A DNA stretch of 64,000 nucleotides from the NCBI GenBank assembly GCA_020137815.1, contig CM035356.1, positions 2,815,052 through 2,879,051 of the forward strand, in the 5' to 3' direction. Positions 1 through 12,200 of this stretch are shown here, piece after piece. Under the pieces are notes generated by a model. It ran no database searches. It saw nothing but the letters and a program-made list of their open reading frames with translations, and was not told the DNA's origin. Each line of letters begins with the position of its first letter. Within the stretch, counting starts at the first letter, position 1. Position numbers and translations under genes: made by a program. The DNA is from Hormiphora californensis. Its lineage: Eukaryota > Ctenophora > Tentaculata > Cydippida > Pleurobrachiidae.

Positions 1-640
1 TTGAGTTCCGACGCGTTTTAAGGTCTAAAAATGACAACTTAGAGAAAATTGCGATAAAGTATCTGAAAATTCAGACAATTTGCCACAAACGATTTTTCGT
101 CAAATCAGGAATCAGAATACGTCTTGATGGTGTAAGAGGCGTTTGAAAATATTTGGTCTGAGATTTTTCAATGACGTCACTTTGTGACGTCATTACGGTC
201 GTCATAGTAGACATTTTCACTCGAAACCTTAACTAATGCATGCCCCGAACGATTTCCTAACAGATAAAAGTTGGTTCAAGTCTCTAGCTAGTATGGTTCG
301 GGCTACAAGTGTTACACAGTGAAGCGTCTATATATATATATCTATATACCTATCGCCACACTGAATTTTCTGTTTTGGGGGTGGTGTCATAACTTGCGAC
401 CAGAATGAGCTAGCTACTTGAAATTTTTATCGTCAGTAGAGGTCTATGTGAAGCTTCTGAGTACTAAATTTCAGCCTCCTAGCTCATCTGGTTCCGGAGT
501 TAGGAGGGGTCGAAAAGTGCCAAAATGGGCTAAAACTTCAAAATTGTTATATCTACGCTGTCGGCAAGCGGGCCCACTTTTTCGGGAAAAATTTTTGGGG
601 GGAGGGGATGGGGCCACCTTTGCGCTTGCCAGCGCAGTGA
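1..640 (+). repeat. Partial copy of interspersed repeat (left edge cut by window)
   Basis: This segment resembles, with some divergence, the repeat at about 40500-41174, in the same orientation, and the inverted copies at 48062-50388. Shared landmarks are a block beginning TTCCGACGC near position 7, a run of TATATA/TATCTA around 330-350, the phrase TTTTGGGGGTGGTGTCATAA near 373, and the terminus GCGCTTGCCAGCGCAGTGA ending at 640. It carries no convincing coding sequence. The short open frame at 418-654 is just repeat sequence. It lies immediately upstream of the first visible YqaJ-like exon, so it probably occupies an intron of that gene. Confidence 0.75.
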
Positions 641-682
641 TATATATATATTAAGTTCACAACACTTGATCTGTATTTCCAG

Positions 683-1411
683 CCAGATTTTTCAGAAGAA
701 CCACCACTTTTTGTACAGGTTTCGCCTTCTGGATTATTTCTAGACAGATGTGGTTACCTTGGTGCTTCGCCAGATGGCTTAATTGGTGAAAATGGACCTT
801 GTGTGGAAATCAAATGTCCGTTCAAACACAGAGATCGATCTGCTAAGGAATGGGTGGAGAAGTTCCAGGTAAGTTCCATTTTCCAGAAATATCATAGGGT
901 TAATTAAAGTTAGTACTGTTGGACTAAAATGAATCAGAGAATAAATTGTTTACTTTTCAGAGGTCGCTCGCCGGTACTGACAAGAGCAGAGTAGTAGCGG
1001 ACATGACCTATTTCAGATGCACGGCCACTGAAGTGACAATGAACACAACTCATGATTACTACCACCAGGTAAGCCACTGTCAACTAGGTACTACTACACT
1101 AATGGGGGATGCTAAAATACAACCCAATTGTGTACAATAATGTAAAATGTACATAATGTCATGTCGTGTACATTTAAATAAACATCATCAACTATCATCA
1201 TAATAGGTGGTTTCTTTTTTGCCATGTGACATAGATGTAATGCTAATAATTTAAATCAAGAGTATAAAAATGGAATTTTACCTTTCAGGTTCAGGCTGCC
1301 ATGCACGTAACTGGTAGAAATGAGGCTATTTTTTATGTTTGGACACCAGTCGAACCAGCTTTCATACTAAGGGTTCAAAAGGATCCCAAATTTACGTCAC
1401 AGATCAGCATC
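683..1411 (+). CDS. YqaJ-like (lambda exonuclease-type) nuclease-domain protein, partial
   Basis: Three exons are seen: 683-868, 961-1068 and 1289-1411. All are in phase 0 and flanked by AG and GT signals, and the last runs into the N gap. The first encodes GASPDGLIG followed 6 residues later by VEIKCPF. This is the PDG and E-x-K signature of the YqaJ/PD-(D/E)xK exonuclease fold, in which D, E and K bind metal and cut DNA. The second ends in HDYYHQ and the third begins VQAAMHVTG, the conserved Gln-containing helix of the same family. In animal genomes such domains usually occur in transposon-derived or phage-recombinase-like proteins. The role here is unknown. The start and the C-terminus are outside the visible sequence. 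Confidence 0.8.
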
Positions 1412-1511
1412 NNNNNNNNNNNNNNNNNNNNNNNNNNNNNNNNNNNNNNNNNNNNNNNNNNNNNNNNNNNNNNNNNNNNNNNNNNNNNNNNNNNNNNNNN
1501 NNNNNNNNNNN
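1412..1511. other. Assembly gap of 100 N
   Basis: One hundred undetermined bases interrupt the third visible YqaJ-like exon. The round number suggests a scaffold gap of unknown true size. Confidence 0.99.
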
Positions 1512-3330
1512 AACGGAAAGGTTTTTTTTTTGAGGAGGAAAGGGAAGAAGTAAAGGGAGAGAGAGAGGTGAGGGGAGGTGAGAGAAGGGGGGGGGGGGGG
1601 GGGGGGGGGGGTTTTATAAACTTTTTATACCTTGGGTGTGGGGGGTGTGGGGGTGGTGTGTATTGTATACCATAACCCACCCCCCCTCCCCTCCCTCTTA
1701 AAATGGGGGGGACTGTCAAGTAAAATTTGGAAAAGGTCAAAACCCTTTAAAAAACTACAGCAATGGGAAAAGGGCAAAAAAATAGATAATACCCCGGGGG
1801 AGAGGGAAAGGGGAAAAAGGGAAAGGGGGGGAAAAGGAGAGCGGGGGAAAAAGGGAAAAAGCAAACGAAATAAAAGGAAATTTTAAAAAATTTTTCAGAT
1901 TCGAACTAAAAAATATTAAACCCGTTCAGTTTCAGAATAAATTTAATTTAAAACCCCTTTTTCAGTGTTTCAAAAAACCCCCGGACGAGGTTTTCGAGTG
2001 GAAGGGAGATACACAAATACAACTAAACGTAAGTTTTTTATCCAGCTACACTGCGCCATCAGTTCACTAGTTCAGAGCCCTTTGAGAAACTTTTAATATC
2101 ACAAGGGACAGCGATACCTTGTATTAATTTTGTATTTATTCTTCTTGATCTGTATTTAAACTATTTCAGAGAATCAGTAAACGAATAAAGTCCAGTGGCG
2201 TTAGTGTAACTGAAATCCTATTTTAAGGGGTGAGTTAGGGAACCCTGCGTTTATAAACGCATGGATCAGTTGAAGCCAAAATTTAAAAATCACATTTAGG
2301 AAAAAATTTTTCAAATAACCGTCTACAGAAAAGCTGTAAAAGAACCCCCCTTTAAAAAGTAACCTTAATTTAATACCAGTTCCTCCGCGGAAAAAGAAAG
2401 CAGTTTCGTTTTGGGAATTTACGGTCACGTCCCTTGTTGAAGAAAAATAACATGATTTCTTTGGTATAATCTCGATAGAATAGCATTTTCTCCTTTTAGC
2501 ATAACATACTACAGCTCCCTTTCCAAAAAAATTTCAAAAAATTTAAAGGGGGGCTCATGAAAACATGTCGAGGGCTGCAAATAATTTTTCCCTTTTTCTC
2601 TATCCCTGTTTTTAGCCGTGAAGTCCGGTCAACACTTAGAGGACCAAGCAAGGGGAAAGCCTTTAATTGTAGGTTTTTTATCTACAGCTCCCGTTTCTTA
2701 TCTTTTTACAGGAAAAGACAGGAGTGAGAAAGCCATTAAAGCCGGAAAGACCGAAGCATAAGACTTTTTTGAGTAAGTGACGTAGCATAATCAGCACCTT
2801 TTGTGGGCCCCTTTTTAAAAAAAAGCACGGGAACCCAGCCCCCCCTAACACAAAAAAAACCCAGACGGGTGGGCAAAACCCCCCAATGGGGGATGGTGGG
2901 GTTGGGCCCCCACACGCAATATACTAGGCCCCATTTATTGTCCCCTCCTTTTAGCTGTCTTAAAGCAGTCAATACCTCTAGAGCTGCCCTTTTAATTCCA
3001 GACAAACAGGGTTTTTTGGGGCATGGTATCATGTGAACTAGGGGCTTTTTTATTTAATAAAAATTTTTTTGGAAATTGGGTTTTTTTAATAGTGTCCTCG
3101 ACCATAATTAAAAAAAGGGATGATTAAAAAGAAAAAAAGAGAGGGATGAGAGTGGAGGAGCGAAAATAGAAAAAAAAAGAGAAGCCCCAAAAGAGGGGAG
3201 CAGGGAGATGATGAAAAATAAGTTCAATTAGATTGCAATATTCTAATAATGTCGATGGGAATACAAAAGGAAAGCAAACTAATTCTTCTTCCCAATTCAT
3301 CTCTCTCATCTAATATCTATCTCTATATAA
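1512..3330. other. Homopolymer-rich, probably low-quality sequence after the gap
   Basis: The sequence has long G, A, T and C runs, for example about 20 G at 1590-1610, doubled bases throughout and no convincing exon. The texture differs sharply from the clean exons before the gap and resembles the block at 55.1-57.1 kb. Remaining exons of the YqaJ-like gene may be corrupted here. No gene can be supported. Confidence 0.6.
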
Positions 3331-3335
3331 TTCTC

Positions 3336-3360
3336 TCTCTCTCAACTCTCTCATCTTCTA

Positions 3361-3415
<55 letters not shown>
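3336..3415. repeat. (CT)n microsatellite
   Basis: An almost pure CT dinucleotide run of about 50 bp, with CT-rich edges. Reading frames across it are low-complexity artefacts. Confidence 0.95.
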
Positions 3416-3417
<2 letters not shown>

Positions 3418-3815
3418 CTTCCACTATATCCTATCTCCACTCAGTCAGTGCATACGTGTGTGTCGGCTTTTGAAGCAATGCTAGCAGATGACCCCTACCC
3501 AAACCGCCAAGGTCTTCCTTCAAGCTTTAGCACAACCTTACTTACATCTATATAGTTGAGTCGCCTGACACTATGTTCGTGCTCCCGAATAAAAAGAAAG
3601 TATGAACAATTACATCTATAGCATCTTCGACTTTTCATCTTTCTCTCAATCTTCTTTTTTTGTGTCTACTTTCTGTATCTCACCTTATTTCTACCAGTCT
3701 TTTCTCTGTCTCGCTGACATCCTCAATTACCCATCACATAATTACAATTTATCGGGGTTTCCGAAAATCATGGTCTGACTGCCAACTTCTAATCAACTCC
3801 CCCTTCCTGTTTCAG

Positions 3816-3924
3816 TGATAGTCCGGTAACAGAGAAAGCAGGTGCTATCCTGGGTATCAGTAGGGCCCAAACTAACAATGGATGTGAGGTGGAACATAGT
3901 GAACCAAACCCTGTCAATCCAATG
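3816..3924 (+). CDS. Possible single exon of unknown gene
   Basis: A TTTCAG acceptor at 3815 is followed by an open frame reading DSPVTEKAGAILGIS and onward to a GT at 3925. Base composition and codon use look coding-like compared with the flanks. It could be a downstream exon of the interrupted YqaJ-like gene, but no motif confirms this and no adjoining exon was found. The frame stays open to a TAA about 25 bp past the GT, so it could also be a terminal exon. Confidence 0.25.
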
Positions 3925-3947
3925 GTATGGATTAAACTAATAACATG

Positions 3948-4457
3948 TTAAGGGTACGCTAACCAAAATTTTTTTTCGAGTGCAGGGAAATCTCTCACCG
4001 TAGGGTTGTAGGCCATGCCAAGGAGACCTTAAATATGCAATTTGAGCTCTCAAGTCGAATTCATATTTTTGCTACAGCTGCTTGAAAAATGAACTGAAAA
4101 TAAGTTTTTGGCATCTCAAAAAAAAATTTTCAAAGATAGGAGCATGAAAATTTGGGGATTTGAAGAGGACATGAAGGTGAATAACCACAAAAATGTTTTT
4201 TGCAATCCGAGCTGATTTCCGGTCCTGAGATGGATTTCTTTTTTTCCACTTTAACGTACTATTTGGCAAAGTTCCGAAAACATGTGAAAGCTGTAAATTG
4301 GTGAAAAGTTGCGTCTAACGATTATCTAAGTGGCCATAAATTTTGGGCGTGTCCTTATTTGAGATAAGCTGTACAGATTTTTTTTGTGAAAGCCGTCATT
4401 TCAGAAATAAATAAATTCCCTGCACTCGAAAAAAATTTTTGGTTAGCGTACCCTTAA
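3948..4457. mobile_element. 510-bp non-autonomous DNA element with about 40-bp terminal inverted repeats
   Basis: The left end GGGTACGCTAACCAAAA and the right end TTTTGGTTAGCGTACCC are inverted copies that extend inward about 40 bp (CGAGTGCAGGGAA and TTCCCTGCACTCG). TTAA abuts both ends (3948-3951 and 4454-4457), which would fit a piggyBac-type target duplication. ATGT on both sides of a slightly longer TIR is an alternative reading. The interior has no transposase frame, so this is a MITE. Confidence 0.85.
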
Positions 4458-4732
4458 TGTCTTTCATTTTTCAAGTATACCACTAGTTAGCAGTTACTTA
4501 CATCCACATTCCAACCGGGTAGGGAAAAAATCCTAACTTAGTTGGGACAAAAAGTGTCGTTTCTAGTTAGCAATTAGACCCAAGAAGTGGGCAGGAGGTT
4601 GTACAATGTAGACCAGGTGCATTTGTGAGTGTTCTAAACCGCAGTACATGATAGTTGTTGGGTGTTTATAAGTGGTGGCCATGCACTACCTTATAGGGCG
4701 TGGAAAGAGCTGAGAAAAGCGTGTCAGTTAGG

Positions 4733-4797
4733 AGAGAGAGAGGAAGTGGGAGAGAGAGATAGAGAGATAGAGAGATAGAGAGATAGATAGATAGATC
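4733..4797. repeat. GAGA/GATA microsatellite
   Basis: Runs of GAGAGATA and GATA units. The rest of 4460-5010 shows no gene. Confidence 0.85.
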
Positions 4798-5011
4798 TGT
4801 TGATATATACTGGGATTCCTAGATGTCATCAAGATCGCATGCTTTCTATCCTTCTCTCATACCTCTCCCTTCTATCCCATATTTTCTCTCTCAGTACCAC
4901 TCTCGCTGTCTCTCTCCTTCTCATTATATATCTCACTCTCCCCCGCTCTATCGCACAAAGTAAAAAGCTTCTATACGTATATACACAAAGACCCACACTC
5001 ACAGAGCTACA

Positions 5012-5452
5012 ACACAGACATACAAAGGTCTCAGAGAGTAGAGACAGACATACAAAGGTCTGAGAGAGTAGAGACAGACATACAAAGGTCCCAGAGAGTA
5101 GAGACAGACATACAAAGGTCTCAGAGAGTAGATACAGACAAACAAAGGTCTCAGAGAGTAGAGACAGACACACAAAGGTCTCAGAGAGTAGAGACAGACA
5201 TACAAAGGTCTCAGAGAGTAGAGACAGACATACAAAGGTCTCAGAGAGTAGAGACAGACATACAAAGGTCTCAGAGAGTAGAGACAGACATACAAAGGTC
5301 TCAGAGAGTAGAGACAGACATACAAAGGTCTCAGAGAGTAGAGACAGACATACAAAGGTCTCAGAGAGTAGAGACAGACATACAAAGGTCTCAGAGAGTA
5401 GAGACAGACATACAAAGGTCTCAGAGAGTAGATACAGACATACAAAGGTCTC
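5012..5452. repeat. 30-bp minisatellite, about 14.7 copies
   Basis: The unit is GAGACAGACATACAAAGGTC plus TCAGAGAGTA, with only scattered single-base variants between copies. Because 30 is divisible by three and the unit lacks minus-strand stops, it produces long artificial open frames of SETFVCLSLL-type repeats. These should not be called genes. The array ends abruptly at 5452. Confidence 0.97.
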
Positions 5453-5924
5453 AAGCAAGCCACTGGCAACCATTCCCCCGGCCTTGCGGTACCCCGTACC
5501 TTACTTTACATGATAGAGGGAGAGAGAGAAATGGGGAAAGGAAGAGAAATAGAGAGGGGGGATTGAGAGATGTGTAGTAAAGAGCTCGACACATTTTCCA
5601 ATATTGTATATATATTGCCGTGTCAACGCTCTAATAATGTACTCCATGAATTTAAAATTGAGTAGTGAATTCCCTTCCTTTCAGCTCGTTTTCTCTCTAT
5701 CGCGTGTGTAGATTAGTAAAAAATGGGAAGAGTAGGTGTAGTCATGTGACAGAGGGGGGGTGTGTCACAGATCTTTGTGACAAGGTTTCCCGTCAAGTGA
5801 CGTGGAAATGTCCATACATTCAATGTATATATTACGATATATTACGGGTGTTATTTTGCGTGTTAGCCACCTCTAGGTTTTCCTCTACACACTTTTCTGC
5901 AGACTCGGTGTGGATATCGATCAT

Positions 5925-5935
5925 ATCTCTCTCTT

Positions 5936-6004
<69 letters not shown>

Positions 6005-6036
6005 CATATCTCTCTCTCTCTCTCTCACTCTCTCGC
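5925..6036. repeat. (CT)n microsatellite
   Basis: Two CT-dinucleotide blocks are separated by GATCATAT. The stretch 5453-6200 otherwise shows no exon that can be supported. Confidence 0.95.
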
Positions 6037-6206
6037 TCTCCCCTTCCATTCACTTCATTTTCGGAATTTTTCGAGATAAAAACGACAGTAGTGAAACCTT
6101 TCTTTCATCGACTACAGTATTGTCTACCTGTCTACTTGTCGGTAGAAGAAACCATAACCACATCTCCCCCGATATTGTCCCAGTAATTCTTTATTGACCC
6201 CTTCAG

Positions 6207-9200
6207 ATCTGGACGGTATATCTGGGGTCTGATTCACCGCCCCTAATCCGTGTTGTCCACCCTTCTCTATCTGGTCGGGAGCACTGTTTCTGTGTTGAGA
6301 CTAGCAATAGAAACTCCTATCTGGCGTGCAAGAGTGATCTGGAACTTAACCGCTGGATCGATAGGTAACTAACAAGCACGTACTGCTGTAGTTATTCTTC
6401 ATTTGACGTCTTTGAATTTTAAACTTTTAACTGGAGAAAAGAATGTGTTTGGTTTCATATCAATGTCTAAATTATAAGCAATTGTAACTGCACTTTCGGC
6501 CAATTACAATTGCATTGATCGTGCTTCTGATTACCCTTAACACCCCTAACACCCTTCATGTCATCCATGTCACCCCTCTAACACCCTCTCACAGTTTACA
6601 GCATGTTATTGATCCACTCAAAGAGGAACGAGTCCAATACGACCAATCTCTCACAGTGTGGATCACAGAGGCCAAGCACTTGCCAAAGAAGAGGTTAGAA
6701 CGCGCAGGGGCGCGCGGGATAGTTAACTGCGCGCAAAGTACACAATTGTTAGCTCGAATTGCGCCCTAAACCGCATGGAGTTGAATGCTGCAATATGTCT
6801 CAGACACCAATTCAAGTTCATCACTTGCTCGACCCTCTCTCATCCCTCTCTCATCACTGGATTGTTTTCAGGTTTTTCGCTGAACTCTTTCTGGATGACA
6901 TGTTTTGCTGTCGGACTGTCACAAAACCTGTCACAGAGATGTTATTCTGGGGTGAACATTTTAAATTCTGGTAAGACATTGTTACACTTATTATATGTAT
7001 AATAAGTGTGGTATACCCACTTCTATCCTCCCTCCTTCTCGAGAATTTTCCTCCGTGACTACACAAATTTGCTGCTAATTGCCCCCTCCCTCCCTCTCAG
7101 GGACCTGCGGACGTTTCACAAAATACGGGTGGTGTTGAAGCGTGAGAACAAGAATAAGAAAGCAGCTGTTGTGGGAGAGACAGAGATTTGTGTAGCCGAC
7201 CTGACTCTGGGAACTGAGCATGAGCACTGGTAAGGGCCAGGGGATATGTATTGGTAAGGGCCAGGGGATATGTACTGGTAAGGGCCGGGGGATGTGTAGT
7301 GTGTACTGGTAAGGGCCGGGGGATGTGTAGTGTGTACTGGTAAGGGCCAGGGGATGTGTTATACTGGTAAGGGGATGTGGATGCCGGTAAGAGGATATTT
7401 GGAAAGAACAGGTGGCTGTGAAAATAACATATTCTGTCAAACCATGGCACATACATGGCCAGGATACATGGTGTGTAACAGGGAGTGACAAATGTTAGCA
7501 CGGCCACGAGGTGATCCAAAAAAAGAAAGAAAAGAACTTCCTCACAATTTCAGAAGTAGCTGCTACTTCATAGTCCAACCATTGCCTACTCAGTAGTAGT
7601 TTTCACGGGAGAGTATTCTTCTTCTTCTTCTTGGAGGCCGTCTCTTTTTGGGTCGAGATAAAGGGAGAGTCACTAGAGTTATTAATAGGTGTTAGGTATT
7701 GCTGCAACTGGAGCGTGTTGGGTGTGGTCCCCCTCCATTTGCAGGATAGTGTTAAACACTTTCGGGTGGAACATTTTACACGTTTAGTTGCCCCACTCCC
7801 CATGCAAGTGCACAGGGAGTTACAATATGGTAACTGTGTCTGTATTTCCAAGCAGTAAAACCGGGCGGAAACGAGCACCATACAATGACACCCCCTTCCT
7901 CTGTAATCTGTTATAGGTACAATGACTAACACCCCCTCCCTCTCTCTGTAGGTACAATGACTAACACCCCCTCCCTCTGCAGGTACAATGACTAACACCC
8001 CCTCCCTCTGTAGGTACAATGCCTAACACCCCCTTCCTCTGTTATAGGTACAATGACTAACACCCCCTTCCTCTGTTATAGGTACAATGACTAACACCCC
8101 CTCCCTCTGTAGGTACAATGCCTAACACCCCCTTCCTCTGTTATAGGTACAATGACTAACACCCCCATCCCTCTGTAGGTACAATGACTAACACCCCCTC
8201 CCCTCTGTAGGTACAATTACTAACACCCCCTCCCTATGCAGTAGGTACAATGACTAACACCCTCCCTCCCCTCTGTAGTTACAACCTGGTTAACACCCCC
8301 TTTATACTCTGTTATAGGTACAATGAATAACACCCCCTTCCTCTGCAGGTACAACCTGGCTGGTCCAGGCCAGAAGCCATCATCCTCAGGATCCTCGGGA
8401 CAAAGTGGAAAGGAGCCACAGATCCGGTTGAAAGTGAAGTTACAAATACTAACCATGCTGCCTCTCAACTACTATGAGTCTCTCTTACCTATCTGACTTC
8501 TAGGTGTGTGTGGATCATCTCATTTCTATCTGTATTTTAATAAATTCTGATACCAAAAAGCCAACAAATGGTGACTTCTATACTTTTTTGTTCTTCAATA
8601 AAAGATTAAACATCCCTATCATTCACACAGCTACCCTACACATAACAATTCTACCCTACACCCACAGTTCGGTGAGCCTATGTAAGGTCCTGGAATCATA
8701 CCTGAATGTAAGGCAAAAAGAGGAATTAGCTAATCTACTGTTGCGTGTCCTGCACGACTTTCAAAAAGCTCGGGATTTTCTGGAGGAGATTGTAATGTTA
8801 GGTACGTGTTACAAGTTGATATTTAGTCAGCTGTTATGTAGATCTGGTTGCAGCTTGCTCGAACATCGATATCACCGCGTCCCATTGTACTGCAGGAGGG
8901 TTAGAACTTAGAGTATCTGGTTGGTTTGTGTCGACACTCTATCCTCAATGAATGGTATCTGGTTTTCTGATTGCCTCCCCATTGCCTCATTATTCTCAGA
9001 TCTAACTCCTCTTTCCTCCTGCAGATGTAGAGAAGACAGAGGATGCCTCTCTACTATTCAGGGGGAACTCTATTGCAACCAAGGCTATAGATCTTTACAT
9101 GAAGTTGATTGGTCTACCCTATCTCAAGAAGACTCTATCTATGTTTATACGGGATGTCTACTACAATGCCCAGGATTTTGAGGTACTAAATTTAAAACAT

Positions 9201-12200
9201 TGTGAGGTACATTAATATATCAAACATACAATTAGGGGTCAATAAATTGCTAATATATCACGTCTATATATCTCCGTTTCGTCAAAACGGCCATGTTTAT
9301 TTCCTAATTCATTTTCAGGTGGACACGACACGAATAGCCGCGGGGGAAGACTTCACTACTAACCAACAAAATATGAGAATGAAAGTTGACAAGGCCTGGG
9401 CTCTCATTCTTTCATCATACCCAAAGTTTCCGTTAGGTAAACAAATTAACAGTTAATTACAGGACGTGGGAGGGATTCAGTCAACAAGCACGGTGTAGAT
9501 TGTGTTGAACATCCCACTGTTGAAGGCATGTTCCCAATAAATACCCTCGCCCCCAGATTTGAGGGAGTTGTTTTCTCGTATTCGTGTCCGCTGCGAAGAG
9601 ACGGGTCGTGGTGACATATCCCGGAATATACTCTCTGGCTCCATATTTCTCCGGTTTTTCTGTCCTGCTATCATGTCCCCCTCCCTGTTTAATCTTGCGG
9701 AGGAATATCCAGATGAACGGATCAGTAGATGTCTTATCATCACTGCTAAAGTTATACAGAACCTCGCTAATTTTACAAAGTGAGTCCATGGGATATTAAA
9801 CAGAATACCTAACTTATTAATTAGCAATGATGCTACTTTCCTAATTAGTACTGATTATAATTGGGTCGCATGATTATGACAATGATTCTCTAATTTGTTA
9901 CTTATCTACCATATCTCCCTCTGAATTAGTAATGATTCTCTAATCAGCTACCTATATACCATATTTTTCAGGTTTGGAGGCAAGGAGGAGTACATGAGTT
10001 TTATGAATGATTTTGTGGAGACTGCCATCCCAAACATGGACCTGTTCCTCTCTAAAATATCGGTAAATACTTTGGTAACCCACGTCCAACAAGTTATACC
10101 AGACCCACTAGGAGCACTTGGTAATAAAATTACCCCTCTGTTATTATTGCAATAAAAGGGGTGACTTCGTAACCACTAATATATATATAAGAGCACAGAG
10201 TGCATACCATTTTCCCAGACCAAACCCTAAAACACAATTAAAACACGATGTATTAATTTTCAATTGCGAGAGTGTACTGCAATAGACACACATGTAAAAT
10301 TATAAGAATTTGGGCGATGTCAAACCACCAATTAAGGTACAGCAGTCCCTACTGCTGTACTCGGTACTGCATATATCTGTCAGAGCATTGGCCTGACCCA
10401 TTCTCGTGGTCAGAGCATTGGCCTGACAGGCATATATTGTTATAGGCCGTACTCTATGGTTCACGGGCCCCACGAACATGCTTGGAGGATTATATCAAGA
10501 TTGTAGCTGCCGGGTCTACCAGAGATTTAAGACAACAACAATCCTTCTCCACACGTCGTCGAAAAAACAATAATTTAAACGAGAAGAATTCACCATCCCT
10601 CTCTCTCTCCCACGAAAATCAGTCTCTGCCTCCCTCGTCAGAGAGCTGATCTACCAAAAAACAACATTCTATCTCTCTAGAAAGCTGCTGTAATGTCCAT
10701 TCCCACAGTGGTCCTCATCAGGATGGTCTCCAGGATGCTCATGATAGAGACTGCTGAACCTCTCATTGTCTGTCCAGTGGCTCGGTCACAGCTGGTGAAG
10801 TCACAATAGACACACACCTAGAGGAGAAAGAGGAGGGTTATTTGTGTAGTGGGGCAGGAAATTCTTCTGGGAAAATGTATCTGATACAGATACTATCTGA
10901 GGTACAGACAGAAAGAAAAGGGATTTTAATGTGGTTGAGTTGTTGAGTACTGACCTCAGGGTTACCGGTTATTTCCACCATCAGGATCTCCATGCCGTTC
11001 ATCAGGTCCTTTTCCTTTTTAGTAAAATGTTGAGCATTCTCCTTGAATTTACACCTGAGGGAAGGGAGTGTGAAACGGCCCTTAACTTTGGTTTAAATAG
11101 AAGTTTAAAGTAAGAGTGGTGCGCCGTGTTTTCTCACAAAACTTAGTGGATGAACGGGGAGTACCCCGTCAAGTAGCTCCCCTGCTATCAACCCTGTAAA
11201 ACTACACCAGCTGTACAACTGCACGTTGATTTCAGCCCCGTTCGTACAAAGAACAGTTTGAAGAACTTACATGATTATTCTGAATGACTAATGATATCTG
11301 AGCAAGAACTTACTTGAGTTCCAGGAAGCTAAATGTAAGGAGTTTTCCCAGGGATCTGTTATCCAGCTGAGTCACTATCGCCTCCTCCCTTCCACAGCTG
11401 TGAGCATCGTCATCTATCGGCTCTTTGATGAGCTCAACCAGCTTATTGTGCATCTTATGGGTTTTAGTCCAGGCCTGGCCCAACGATCTAGAGAGAGGCA
11501 GTCTGTTAGTTACAAATTATAGTTACTAGTTACAGTATAGTTACTAATAACTAAATTACGGAGGAGGAGTAGCTCTAACCACAAAACAGGTAATTACTGC
11601 TAGCTACTTACACGTTGAGAGACTTTGGTAGGTTGGTGCAGTACCGGGTAGACTCTAGTATGGAGCCACCAGACGCCATGACAAGAAAAGAGGCAAGGGA
11701 GAGAAGACTAGAGAACATTATTATGGTAAATTAGTGGTGCACTGATTTCCCCCTCAATCCACCCCCTTTAAATACGGCGCCATTAGCTGCTAAGCTGGCC
11801 CCCTCACACCCAAATTCCCTTTGACAGTGTCCAGCTTGCTACCCGTTTACTTTCTAAGCCGTGATTGGGTAGATCCTTCAGTCTAAAAGACCCCCTTTAC
11901 TTGTTCGCTCTGGTGCTATCCTCAAAGGATTGGGTTGAACCACTGTCAGGCCAATGCTCTGACAGTTGAACCATGTATCACGTGGTGGACTATCTGTCTC
12001 ATAATTCATCAGATTGGGACTAATTGGGCCATGTACGTGGTCACGTGACCACGTACTAGACACGTGACCACGTACTAGACACGTGACCACGTACTGTGCA
12101 CCTTGCGCATTGTAGTAGCCAATTTCTATCAATCACGATAACTGCGTGAAGGTTGTAGAGGTAGAACGGAGAGTATTTTATACACTGTTATTGCTTACTA

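Noticed and set aside
5012-5452. Regular 30-bp repeats as a possible CRISPR array
   Set aside because: Units are contiguous with no unique spacers, and the genome is eukaryotic.
4829-5473. Minus-strand open frame of 214 codons with SETFVCLSLL repeats
   Set aside because: Product of the 30-bp minisatellite, whose length is a multiple of three. No coding signals outside the repeat.
7075-7519. Minus-strand frames rich in [13 protein letters not shown]
   Set aside because: Antisense of the RasGAP exon 4 and donor minisatellite.
10378-10430. Twin motif as a functional tRNA gene
   Set aside because: Only a D-arm/anticodon-arm-like word is present. No T-arm (GGTTCGAATC) or acceptor stem could be found nearby.
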